The notes under the pieces are model-generated. The model ran no database searches, was not told where the DNA came from, and saw only the letters and a list, made by a program, of their open reading frames with translations. Both the position numbers and the translations under genes were made by a program. Shown piece after piece: positions 1-8,209 of a DNA stretch of 16,749 bases (positions are counted from its first letter, which is position 1; every line of letters begins with the position of its first letter). The stretch comes from an uncultured Collinsella sp. (lineage in GTDB: Bacteria > Actinomycetota > Coriobacteriia > Coriobacteriales > Coriobacteriaceae), in NCBI GenBank assembly GCA_902495545.1, contig CABUXM010000043.1, forward strand, positions 1 through 16,749, written 5' to 3'.

Positions 1-35
1 CAGAATGTCGCAGGTTCAAATCCTGTCAGCCCGAC
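1..35 (+). tRNA. 3' end of a tRNA gene, probably tRNA-Pro (5' part outside window)
   Basis: The first ~35 bases show a T-arm (stem GCAGG / CCTGT around loop TTCAAAT at about 10-26) followed by a seven-base acceptor strand CAGCCCG and discriminator A. The implied 5' acceptor CGGGCTG and the preceding CAGA-ATGTC (anticodon stem 3' side and five-base variable loop) resemble actinobacterial tRNA-Pro. The anticodon lies outside the window, so the isoacceptor is inferred, not seen. Confidence 0.65.
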
Positions 36-38
36 CGG

Positions 39-82
39 AAGCCCGGAATCCCAATGATTTCAACATCTTGGATTCCGGGCTT
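39..82 (+). terminator. Stem-loop directly after the tRNA, likely terminator
   Basis: A perfect 13-bp inverted repeat (AAGCCCGGAATCC at 39-51 and its complement at 70-82) encloses an 18-base loop and ends in a short T/C run. It starts a few bases after the tRNA, so it most likely terminates or trims that transcript. Confidence 0.6.
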
Positions 83-187
83 TCCCGTTCTTGGACACAA
101 TGGGACACAATGACCGCGCAACCTCCACAGCCACTACAACCCCTCATCAGCACACACCACCCGCACAGCACAGGAACACACACTGGT

Positions 188-2362
188 ATGGTGACAACCA
201 TGAAGCGCATCGTAACCGGAATCCTCGCACACGTCGACGCAGGCAAAACCACACTCTCCGAAGCCGTCCTCTACACCACCGGCCAACTGCGCAAACCCGG
301 CCGCGTAGATCACGGCGACGCCTTCCTCGACACCAACGCCATGGAACGCGCACGCGGCATCACCATCTTCACCGAACCCGCCATCATCCACACCACCAAC
401 ACCACCATCACCCTCCTCGACACCCCCGGCCACGTCGACTTCTCCGCCGAAACCGAACGTACCCTACGCGTCCTCGACTACGCCATCCTCGTCATCTCCG
501 GCACCGACGGCATCCAAGGCCACACCGAAACCCTCTGGAGACTCCTCGCACGCTACCACGTACCCACCATCCTCTTCATCAACAAAATGGACGCCCCCGG
601 CGCCAACAAAACACACATCCTCAGCCAACTCAAACACCGATTCAACGACGCCTGCATCGACTTCACCACCACGACCAACGAAACCGCCAACACCCCAGCA
701 CTCGTCGGTGTGATGGAAGAAATCGCCATGCAAACGGAACACGCCATGAACGAATACCTCGAAACCGAACAGGTAAGCGTCACCACCATCCAAACCATGA
801 TCGAACGCCGTGAACTCTTCCCCTGCTTCTTCGGCTCGGCACTCAAAATGGAAGGCATCGACGAATTCATCAACGGCTTCGAAACATACACCCAAGAACC
901 CAGCCACACCAAAGAATTCGGCGCCCGCGTGTACAAGATATCACACGATGCACAGGGCAACCGCCTCACATGGCTGAAAGTGACCGGAGGGGAGCTCCAC
1001 GCAAAAGCCCTGCTGAACGGCGGCAACGATGAAACCACATGGAGCGAGAAAGCCGACCAGGTACGCGTGTATTCCGGCGCAAAATACACCACAGTCGAAT
1101 CCGTCCCCGCAGGCGCAGTATGCGCAGTGACAGGCCTAACCCACACCTTCCCCGGCGAAGGACTCGGCATCGACCAATCCGCCGAAAACCCCATCCTGCA
1201 ACCGGTACTCACCTACACACTGCTGCCAGGCAGCAACGACACCCACAAATGCCTGATGGCCCTACGCGAACTGGAAGACGAGGACCCACTACTGCACGTC
1301 GTCTGGCATGCACGACTACAGGAAATACACCTACAACTCATGGGCGCGGTACAGCTGGAAATCATCCAACAAATGATGCACGACCGCTTCGGACTGGACG
1401 TGGAATTCGGCCCAGGCGCAATCCTATATAAGGAAACCATCACAACACCCGTTGAAGGCGCCGGACATTTCGAACCACTACGCCACTACGCGGAAGCACA
1501 CGTACTCCTCGAACCACTACCAGAAGGCAGCGGCATGCAATACGCCACCACATGCAGCGAAGACATACTCGACCGCAACTGGCAACGCCTGATCATCTCC
1601 CACTTCAAAGAAAAAGAACACCTGGGCGTACTCACAGGCTCCCCAATCACTGACATCAGACTCACACTCCTGGTCGGGCGCTCGCACCTGAAACACACGG
1701 AAGGCGGCGATTTCCGCCAGGCAACGTACCGTGCGATCCGCCAAGGGCTGATGGAAGCGCGTGCCGGCGTACCCAACGATGCCAGCGCGTTCGACATCGC
1801 GCAACGATTCGCCGGCGATGACACTGATCACGATACGGACGATGCCAATACGAAGAAGAACACGAACGGCGATACCCCCACAGGGGAGGACGCCACGACG
1901 GAAGCCATGCCATGCCGCATCACAGGCATGGGCAATTGCAGACTGCTGGAACCCTGGTACCGATTCCGCCTGGAAATTCCGCAGGACATGCTCGGCCGTG
2001 CCATGAGCGATATTCAACGCATGAGCGGCGATTTCGACACGCCACAACCCACCGGCGCGAGCGGCAGCGAATACGCCGTACTCAACGGCACCGCACCAGT
2101 CAGCGAGATGCAGGACTACGCCATGGACGTGAACGCATACACCCACGGGCGCGGGCACCTCAGCTGCGTATTCGCAGGATACAAGCCCTGCCATAACACC
2201 GAAGAAGTAATGAAACACACGAACTACAACCCGGAATCCGACCTGGAAAACACACCGGACTCGGTATTCTGCGCACATGGCGCAGGCTACCCGGTGAAAT
2301 GGTACAAAGTACCCGAATTCATGCACCTGGACTACGCATGGAACGGCATGCAGACGCAATGA
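188..2362 (+). CDS. TetM/TetW/Otr-family ribosomal protection GTPase (EF-G paralogue)
   Basis: Predicted translational GTPase that would bind the ribosome and displace tetracycline. Seen: P-loop AHVDAGKTT at residues 14-22, switch I RGITI at 56-60, DTPGHVDF at 78-85, NKMD at 132-135, then EF-G-like domains II-V. The ~724 aa are somewhat longer than the ~640 aa usual for TetM/TetO. Part of the excess is a low-complexity D/T/N/G-rich linker near residues 545-575, just before the domain IV-like part. Start: ATG at 188 has AGGAA at 172-176 about 11 bases upstream; ATG at 200 (MKRIVTGILAHVD) fits family N-termini equally well. The frame is open further 5' back to the tRNA, but that part looks non-coding. 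It is a single gene after a tRNA hairpin, with no visible leader peptide. Codons are strongly C-ending (ACC, CAC). Actual resistance cannot be told from sequence; the chromosomal, non-mobile look suggests an intrinsic homologue. Confidence 0.88.
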   Translation: MVTTMKRIVTGILAHVDAGKTTLSEAVLYTTGQLRKPGRVDHGDAFLDTNAMERARGITIFTEPAIIHTTNTTITLLDTPGHVDFSAETERTLRVLDYAILVISGTDGIQGHTETLWRLLARYHVPTILFINKMDAPGANKTHILSQLKHRFNDACIDFTTTTNETANTPALVGVMEEIAMQTEHAMNEYLETEQVSVTTIQTMIERRELFPCFFGSALKMEGIDEFINGFETYTQEPSHTKEFGARVYKISHDAQGNRLTWLKVTGGELHAKALLNGGNDETTWSEKADQVRVYSGAKYTTVESVPAGAVCAVTGLTHTFPGEGLGIDQSAENPILQPVLTYTLLPGSNDTHKCLMALRELEDEDPLLHVVWHARLQEIHLQLMGAVQLEIIQQMMHDRFGLDVEFGPGAILYKETITTPVEGAGHFEPLRHYAEAHVLLEPLPEGSGMQYATTCSEDILDRNWQRLIISHFKEKEHLGVLTGSPITDIRLTLLVGRSHLKHTEGGDFRQATYRAIRQGLMEARAGVPNDASAFDIAQRFAGDDTDHDTDDANTKKNTNGDTPTGEDATTEAMPCRITGMGNCRLLEPWYRFRLEIPQDMLGRAMSDIQRMSGDFDTPQPTGASGSEYAVLNGTAPVSEMQDYAMDVNAYTHGRGHLSCVFAGYKPCHNTEEVMKHTNYNPESDLENTPDSVFCAHGAGYPVKWYKVPEFMHLDYAWNGMQTQ

Positions 2363-2887
2363 GAGCGCCGAAGCAGCAGAATAAGCCAGCGGCCGGCGCG
2401 GGCAAACAATCCAACACGATGCCACGCAACAGCCGCACGGTCTATCACCGGCATTGCATGGCCACAGAATGATTCCGTAGGTGGTTTACATGTTCCGTAG
2501 GTGGTTGAGATCGGTAATCCGCAACAGAAACAGCTGAAATTAAGCCCTTTCCTGAATGCGATATTACGGCCAACCACCTACGGAAGCGAAAAACCACCTA
2601 CGGAACCAGCAGAACAAGGCTGCGAACCAATCCCAAAGACCAAGCAATATCATCCTCGACGCCCAACCACCTATGACGCAGAAGCCCCACATCGCAAAAC
2701 GCAAGAAAACCCTGCAAACCATCCAAACCACAGCTGACTAGTGAACAAACAAGAGAAATTATCGCAAGCAGGCAATAATGTGAACAGCTATACACCGCTA
2801 CCGCGCACATCACCCCATGACACCGCCGAAAACCATGGAACACGAAATCACGGCACGCGAATACCGCACAACAAGGAACAACACACC
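2363..2887. other. Intergenic region between the ribosomal protection gene and aroA
   Basis: No convincing gene is seen. Frames open here (2501-2737, for example) contain the repeat motif and lack recognisable protein sequence. The region holds the four-copy 14-bp repeat set at 2473-2605, a degenerate fifth copy near 2665, and the aroA ribosome binding site AAGGA at 2873-2877. Open frame 5' of the aroA start (from 2741) is judged untranslated. Confidence 0.6.
2473..2605. repeat. Two pairs of a 14-bp motif (TTCCGTAGGTGGTT), pairs mutually inverted, 20-bp period
   Basis: The motif occurs at 2473-2486 and 2493-2506 on the plus strand and, inverted, at 2572-2585 and 2592-2605. Within each pair the copies start exactly 20 bp apart. 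The five-base spacers differ (ACATG against TTCGC read in the same orientation) while the motifs are identical. A degenerate inverted copy (AACCACCTATG) begins at 2665. Two helical turns of spacing suggest protein-binding sites; a 35-nt imperfect stem in RNA is the alternative. Confidence 0.8.
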
Positions 2888-4228
2888 ATGAGCGACAGCA
2901 ACACCACAATCTGGCCCGCCCCCACGACCCGCCAGCCACTCGACGCCACAGTCGAAATCCCCGGCAGCAAATCCCTATCGAACCGCTACCTCATCCTCGC
3001 AGCCCTCGGCACACAACCAGTACGACTGGTGGGACTGCTGCGCTCGCGAGACACCGAACTGATGATGAATGCGCTGCGTACGCTCGGTGTGCGCTGTGAT
3101 GTTGACGAGCAATCCGCCACTACGGTGACGGTAACGCCACCGGCAAACGGTCGCTTCCATGGCAATACGAAGGTGTTCTGCGGACTGGCGGGCACGGTGA
3201 TGCGTTTTGTGCCGGGGCTTGCGATGTTCGCCGACGGCCCCGTCGAATTTGATGGTGATGAACAGGCATACGCCCGACCGATGAAGCCGGTTTTGGATGG
3301 TCTTGCACAACTGGGTGCCGTCATCGAATACCACGGCGAGAATGGGCGCTTGCCGTTCACCATAACGCCTCCGACGCCGGTGGAGGAACGTACCTCGCCA
3401 AGCGTGGTGAAGATCGATTCCTCCGGTTCCTCCCAGTTCATTTCCGGCCTGCTGCTCATCGGCTCGCGCATACCGGGTGGTCTTGAGCTTCGCCATACGG
3501 GGGAGAAAACACCAAGCCTGCCGCATATTCGCATGACCGTGGCGGATCTGCAGGGAGCGGGCGTGGATGCTATTGCTGACGAGCAGGTGCACGTCTGGCA
3601 AGTGAAGCCGGGAACGGTGCAATTGCCGGAGTCCGTAACGGTGGAGCCGGATCTGTCGAACGCGGCGCCTTTCCTGGGAGCGGCGCTTATCGCAGGCGGC
3701 AGTGTGCGTGTCCCGAACTGGCCTCAAAGTACCACGCAGCCTGGTGGGTTGCTGCCGGGCTATTTGGAGCGCATGGGGGCTGAAGTGACATTCCCCGAAT
3801 CGGACGGCATCCGCTACTGCAAGGTCAGCGGTGACGGCAATATCAACGGGCTCGGCGACTTCGACCTGACTGCGGCCGGCGAAATCGCGCCGTCGCTTGC
3901 GGCGATCCTGGTGTTCGCCGACAAACCGACCAACATGATCGGCATCGGCCATTTGCGCGGGCATGAGACGAACCGCCTGGAGGCACTGGTCAACGAGATC
4001 ACGCGCGTGGGGGGCAAGGCTCATGAGTTGACGGACGGCATTGTCATCGAACCGGTGAAGAGCGGCGCATTGCATGGCGCAGAGATGGAGACCTACGCCG
4101 ACCATCGCATGGCCACGTTCGCGGCGATGCTTGGTCTGCGCATCGAAGGCGTAACGGTGCGCAACGTGGAGACCACACGCAAAACGCTGCCTGATTTCGT
4201 GGGCATGTGGACCGGCATGTTGGGCTGA
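2888..4228 (+). CDS. aroA: 3-phosphoshikimate 1-carboxyvinyltransferase (EPSP synthase)
   Basis: Transfers the enolpyruvyl group of PEP to shikimate-3-phosphate, the sixth step of the shikimate pathway to chorismate and aromatic amino acids; cytosolic. Seen: substrate loop PGSKSLSNR at residues 25-33, CGLAGTVMRF near 98-107, RPMKPVLDGL near 130-140, SSGSSQFISGLLL near 180, EPDLSNAAPFLGAAL near 255-270, HETNRLEAL near 360 and YADHRMA at 403-409. These cover both inside-out alpha/beta domains. The 446 aa are normal for the family. ATG at 2888 was chosen for AAGGA about 10 bases upstream and because the conserved N-terminal strand starts soon after; the frame is open back to 2741 without family sequence. 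It is monocistronic, ending 49 bases before a perfect hairpin. The complete motif set argues for an active enzyme. Confidence 0.95.
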   Translation: MSDSNTTIWPAPTTRQPLDATVEIPGSKSLSNRYLILAALGTQPVRLVGLLRSRDTELMMNALRTLGVRCDVDEQSATTVTVTPPANGRFHGNTKVFCGLAGTVMRFVPGLAMFADGPVEFDGDEQAYARPMKPVLDGLAQLGAVIEYHGENGRLPFTITPPTPVEERTSPSVVKIDSSGSSQFISGLLLIGSRIPGGLELRHTGEKTPSLPHIRMTVADLQGAGVDAIADEQVHVWQVKPGTVQLPESVTVEPDLSNAAPFLGAALIAGGSVRVPNWPQSTTQPGGLLPGYLERMGAEVTFPESDGIRYCKVSGDGNINGLGDFDLTAAGEIAPSLAAILVFADKPTNMIGIGHLRGHETNRLEALVNEITRVGGKAHELTDGIVIEPVKSGALHGAEMETYADHRMATFAAMLGLRIEGVTVRNVETTRKTLPDFVGMWTGMLG

Positions 4229-4276
4229 TAATGTTCGAGCCAGTCGACGGTCTTTTGACGGTCTGAATGGTATCCG

Positions 4277-4325
4277 ATATGAAATGGCCTCTCTGGGTGG
4301 TTCGCCCAGAGAGGCCATTTCATAT
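4277..4325. terminator. Perfect 21-bp inverted repeat downstream of aroA
   Basis: Arms at 4277-4297 and 4305-4325 are exact complements around a seven-base loop TGGTTCG. There is no T-run, but the stem is long and symmetric and lies 49 bases after the aroA stop. It therefore probably terminates aroA and may also stop transcription from the island side. The guaA-end-like repeat begins 27 bases further on. Confidence 0.7.
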
Positions 4326-4351
4326 GCGGCTAGCGGATGTTAAGGAAACCG

Positions 4352-4490
4352 TCACTCCCACTCTTTCACGCTCGTTTGACGTGGCGCCATTCCAATTGGG
4401 TCTAGTTTGGTTGTCGGTTTTGTCCACTTTGCCGCCGAATCCCTCCGCGTGTCCTCGCGTAGGCGTTTGGGACAAATTCTGGGACAAAAC
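4352..4490 (-). repeat. Distal att-like guaA-end copy plus island right-end module
   Basis: The bases TCACTCCCACTC at 4352-4363 read on the minus strand as GAG TGG GAG TGA (E-W-E-stop, preceded by V-K), matching the last codons of guaA. From here the sequence is colinear with 11867-12006: CATTCCAATTG at 4389 matches CATTCCAGTTG at the same offset (35 bases). Twin GGGACAAA repeats at 4469 and 4481 match twins at 11985 and 11997. I read this as the outer attachment site and end of an island integrated at the guaA 3' end. The duplication is seen; its role as an att site is inferred. Confidence 0.7.
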
Positions 4491-5100
4491 CGCAAACTAT
4501 TTCGAAACCACGAGCCCGCAGTTTCATTTTTGTCCCGGAGACAAAAACGGGTTGGTTTTGAGGCCCTGAAACGTCCGATATGAACGCCAAAACAGCCGAC
4601 TATCCTCTTCGACACCCGTTTGGCAAAGTGAATCGTAGCCAGTGGCTTTAACGTCTTGCATTTCCGCGGGTCATGAGGGATGCACAAGAGCGATGACTGA
4701 AAGAATCGTCACGGGTGGCTTTGTTTTCGCCCTTATGAGCCGGCTCTAAGCGCCTTAGGAACCGAGCGGGAAATCCGAGTTAGAAGATCCCGATCGTCGC
4801 CTTATTTCAGGCTGATCGCAAATCAGTTGGCAACCGAAAGCCAAGGTATAGAGACGGGCCGCACCTATGCGCACATATTTCGGTACGTTTCGTGCGGCAT
4901 CGGCCATAACAAAACAAACCGCCGAACGATTCAGATTGCAGACGGCCAACTCGACGCGACAAATCCGGCCTGTTGTCCTCCCAATATCCGCCTTCGCGTC
5001 ATCAGCGCCCCGCGAAATCGGTGAGTTTTCCAGCGCTTTTTCGGCTGCCATTGCTCCGATTCGGCGTGCTCAGCCTCCGCTCGATCTTACGCATGTTTTT
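4491..5100. other. Gene-poor island flank, no recognisable coding function
   Basis: Short open frames exist on both strands (minus 4755-5051 and plus 4827-5024, for example), but none has a convincing ribosome site or a family resemblance I can name. The stretch includes a nearby TTTTTGTCCC / GGAGACAAAAA inverted pair at about 4536-4555. It probably consists of decayed island DNA. Confidence 0.45.
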
Positions 5101-5109
5101 TGGGAGGGC

Positions 5110-5240
5110 ATGAGTCGTCGCCCGCCACGGCGGCTTATACAGCCTCTCGGCATGGAGGGAAACGCCATGGTCACGCTCAACGTCTACGCCGACATCGAGC
5201 CGATGTCCAAGATCCAGAACATGCTGCGCGTGGCGCCTGC
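5110..5240 (+). pseudogene. C-terminal remnant of a tyrosine recombinase (integrase)
   Basis: On the plus strand the sequence reads LGMEGNAM then VTLNVYADIEP at 5167-5202. This resembles the end of phage-type integrases, where a GH-x-x-x-x-x-T-L-x-x-Y-A-D block carries the catalytic tyrosine (TAC at 5185-5187 here). The upstream catalytic R-H-x-x-R region is absent. After about residue PALL the frame runs into antisense hsdS sequence near 5240, an apparent deletion junction. It may be left over from the island's own integrase or from an integrase that shuffled hsdS genes. The short conserved block keeps the confidence moderate. Confidence 0.5.
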
Positions 5241-5677
5241 CTTGCTCGGGAAGTCGAGTAGGCGGTCGCCGTAATATTCGTATTGCTGACGTCGCGCCTC
5301 GATCTCGGTGGGGATACCGTCGGTGAGCGATTTCGTTAGGGTGTCGAAGCGGTCGAGGATATCGACGACCTTCCGCTGGGTGGCGGGGCACGGGACGGGG
5401 ATCTCGACCCTCGATAAGTCTACAGGCGCGACTTCGATTACCTTTGTCCCTTTCGCCACCTTTCGTTTGGATATCTGAAAGTCCTGAGCAGTAGCTAAAT
5501 ATGCTAGGTGTCTCGGGATAATGCTTTTAGTCGCATACGCGCAAGAGTGTCCGCTGATTGCAACCGGCTGTTCGCCTTCCCACGCCAATGGTGTGCAGAC
5601 ATCTTCGATATTCTCGCTCATATGGCAAAAATCACGTCTCCAGGGTTTGCCTTTTTTGATTTAGCGTATTGCTCTTC
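5240..5677 (-). pseudogene. Type I restriction specificity subunit (HsdS) remnant, C-terminal half, frameshifted
   Basis: HsdS would direct a type I restriction-modification complex through two target recognition domains. This piece corresponds to the second domain and distal conserved region: EEQYAKSKKANPGDVIFAI, a frame break, then SENIEDVCTPLAWEGEQPVA, SGHSCAYATK and the closing helix EARRQQYEYYGDRLLDFP. The break lies at about 5621, where GCC ATA is followed by TGAGCGAG. Restoring one base would give the usual I-T-S-E-N-I-E-D. The 5' side is fused abruptly to a tetR fragment at about 5678, and the 3' side meets an oppositely oriented integrase scrap at about 5240. No hsdM or hsdR is present. 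The reading frame starting ATG at 5621 is an accident of the frameshift, not a real start. Confidence 0.8.
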
Positions 5678-5777
5678 AGATCGTCGTGGTGTGCTCGTAG
5701 CCGCGCTCCACGAAGAGCCGCTCGGCAACATCGAGAATCTTCTCGACCGTCTCCTCCGGGTACTTATTGCGTGCCAC
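5676..5777 (-). pseudogene. N-terminal fragment of a TetR-family regulator
   Basis: A GTG start at 5777, with AAGGACGGAGG about 7-17 bases upstream, begins a 33-residue peptide: VARNKYPEETVEKILDVAER then LFVERGYEHTTTI. This is the classic first helices and helix-turn-helix entry of a TetR repressor. The frame stops at once (TGA 5678-5676), where hsdS sequence takes over, so the recognition helix and ligand-binding domain are lost. It is divergent from the ABC transporter operon at 5973, so the intact parent probably controlled that operon. It is too short to have been called by length-based gene finders. Confidence 0.75.
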
Positions 5778-5794
5778 GGGCGCCTCCGTCCTTA

Positions 5795-5806
5795 TTATCG
5801 CGATAA
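5795..5806. promoter_or_regulatory. Palindrome TTATCGCGATAA, likely operator between tetR and the ABC operon
   Basis: A perfect 12-bp palindrome lies 18 bases upstream of the truncated tetR start. It overlaps a -10-like GATAAT for tetR (minus strand) and sits just before TACTAT (5810-5815), a possible -10 for the divergent transporter operon. This position is typical for a TetR autoregulatory operator. Function is inferred. Confidence 0.5.
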
Positions 5807-5972
5807 ACATACTATGAGTGGCGTGCGGGTCGAGAAGGGCTGGCACCAAAAGAGCCCAACGGCCGTTATGGCTTCGTTAGAAACGCGCCCTACCGTGGAT
5901 GGTGAACCCGAAAGGTAAGGCGCGCGGGTACGGCGACTCGGCCCGCGCGCCCGGGAGAGAAAGGACGAACCC

Positions 5973-6697
<725 letters not shown>

Positions 6698-6701
<4 letters not shown>

Positions 6702-7393
6702 CGGGCGAGAAAGGCGGCCTGCTCGCGGGCCTGCGCGCCGAGGCCCTGAAGTCGCGCCACGCAGCACCGGTTCGCCTGGCCGTGCTCATGGCACTGCCGA
6801 TGCCGCTGCTCGGCGCGATGCCCTACCGGGGCGTGCAGATCTTCAGCGCGTGGAACTACTGGTACGCGCTCTTCCTGCCCGTGGCTCTCTCGCTCGTGGT
6901 GGCGTGCGTCGCGCGGGCGGATGCGCGCACGCGGATGCGGGGGCTTTTGGGCCTGGGCTTCCCGCTTAGGCGCGCCTGGTGGGCCAAGGCGCTCTGGTGC
7001 CTCGCGCTCTGCGCGCTCTCGAACCTCGTGGTCTTCGGCATCTACCTCGCGGGATCGGCGTTCTCCTCGCAGGGCCTCACGGTCGCGGGCACGCTCACGA
7101 TGCTCCTCTGCGCGCTCGTTAACACGGTGACCGCGGCGTGGATGATCCCCGCAGGGCTCTTCCTCACGGCGCGGCTCGGCATGCTCGCGGGCATCTTCTG
7201 CCCGCTCGCCGCGCAGCTCGTGGGTGGGTTCGCCTGGTCGCTGGTGCCGCTGCCGCAGCTCTTTCCGCCGTCGGCGAGTATGGTCATCCCTACGAGCTTC
7301 ATTCCCGTGCTGCCGAGCGGCGAGCCACTCGCGGCGGACATGGCGCTCGGCGGGGCGCTCGCGGCCTGGTTCGCGCGCTCCGAGGAGAGGTGA
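6698..7393 (+). CDS. Lantibiotic protection ABC transporter permease, MutE/EpiE (LanE) type, C-terminus possibly shortened
   Basis: Membrane subunit of the immunity transporter. The start LRAEALKSRHAAPVRLAVLM with following WNYWYALFLPVALSLV, the long alanine/leucine helices and the late loop VPLPQLFPPSASMVIP and LPSGEPL are typical of LanE permeases. About five hydrophobic segments are seen in 231 aa, against about 245-250 aa and six helices usual for the family. The end reads MALGGALAAWFARSEER: the last helix stops after a few residues and jumps straight to the charged tail, so roughly 15-20 codons seem to be missing in frame. ATG overlaps the upstream stop; the gene ends within the start of the next one (ATGA-type overlap at 7390-7396). 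Whether the shortened protein folds is unknown. Confidence 0.78.
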
Positions 7394-8209
7394 TGGCCGT
7401 GACACGACTCTCCGACCCGACGCCACGCATGACTCTCTCGCGGGCCCTGCTCTCCGAGGCCCTGCGCCTGGCGCGTTCCCCGCTCGCAGTGGTGCACCTC
7501 GTCTGCGGCCTGGCAGCCGGTCTTGCCTGCGGCGAGTACTTCTCCGTAGCCCGATGGGACCCGGCGCTGGGCGCGGACGCCTACGCCCAGTTCCTCGGCG
7601 CCCTCATGCCGCTCATGTCCGCCATCGTCTGCGGGCTCGCCGTGGACGAGGAGCGCGCTGCCGGGCGCCTCGCCAACCTCACGGCGGTCCCCTCGCGCGG
7701 GCGCGCCGTCGCGGCGAAGCTACTCGCCCTTGCGGCGCTCGGCGCGGGCGGCGCTGGCCGTGGCGCTCGGCGTGTTCGGTGCCGTGCTCGCCGTCGCCGG
7801 GCGCCTGCCGCTCGGGCCCGCTCCGCTTGCGGCCTCCTGGGCGGGCATCGTGCTGGGCAGCCTGCCCCTCTACGCGCTGGGGCTCGGCGTGGCCCTGCGC
7901 CTCGGCCGCAACGCCGCCATCGGCGCCGGCGCGGCGGGGATGCTCCTCGCGTTCTTCTCAGTGGGCGGACTTGCGCACGGCCTCATGACCGGCGAGCTCA
8001 CCGGTGCCCTGGCGACGCCCCTGAGCTGGGTGCCGCTCGCCTGGCCTGCGCGCCTAGGGTCGCTCGGGGTGGAGGTCTTCATCGACGCCGCACGTGCGGC
8101 GGGCCCTCTCCTCACGACTGCGCTCGCTAGCCTCGTGCTCACCCTGGCAGCCGCCGCCGTCCTTCTCGCCTGGTTCTGCCGATTCGAGGACGGGAGGGCA
8201 GATGCGTAG
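7393..8209 (+). pseudogene. Lantibiotic protection ABC transporter permease, MutG (LanG) type, frameshifted
   Basis: Second membrane subunit. Frame 1 from ATG 7393 gives LSRALLSEALRLARSPLAVV, CGEYFSVARWDPALGADAYA and LMPLMSAIVCGLAVDEERAA, a typical LanG N-terminus. At about 7735-7755 (…LALAALGAG) the sense reading continues in the +1 frame as AALAVALGVFGAVLAVAGRL and runs to the stop at 8209, ending AVLLAWFCRFEDG. One extra base in the GC run around 7741-7753 explains it. Corrected length is about 271 aa, normal for LanG. It could be a true inactivating mutation or a sequencing error in a very GC-rich tract. Uncorrected, frame 1 runs on in arginine-rich nonsense to 8130. It overlaps the next gene by 8 bases. 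Confidence 0.8.

Noticed and set aside
2473..2605. CRISPR-like repeat array
   Set aside because: Motif of 14 bp with 6-bp gaps, inverted halves, no uniform spacers of 30-40 bp and no cas genes.
4267..4569. 100-aa plus-strand frame over the aroA hairpin and att-like module
   Set aside because: It begins inside the hairpin without a ribosome site; the only conserved part (WDKFWDK) is better explained by repeated GGGACAAA DNA.
5184..5621. 145-aa intact protein starting MSENIEDVCTP
   Set aside because: The ATG arises from a frameshift inside hsdS; the preceding domain lies in another frame, so this is a pseudogene fragment.
5814..5918. 34-aa frame between the operator and the ABC operon
   Set aside because: No ribosome binding site; the ATG overlaps the likely -10 region and there is no recognisable sequence.
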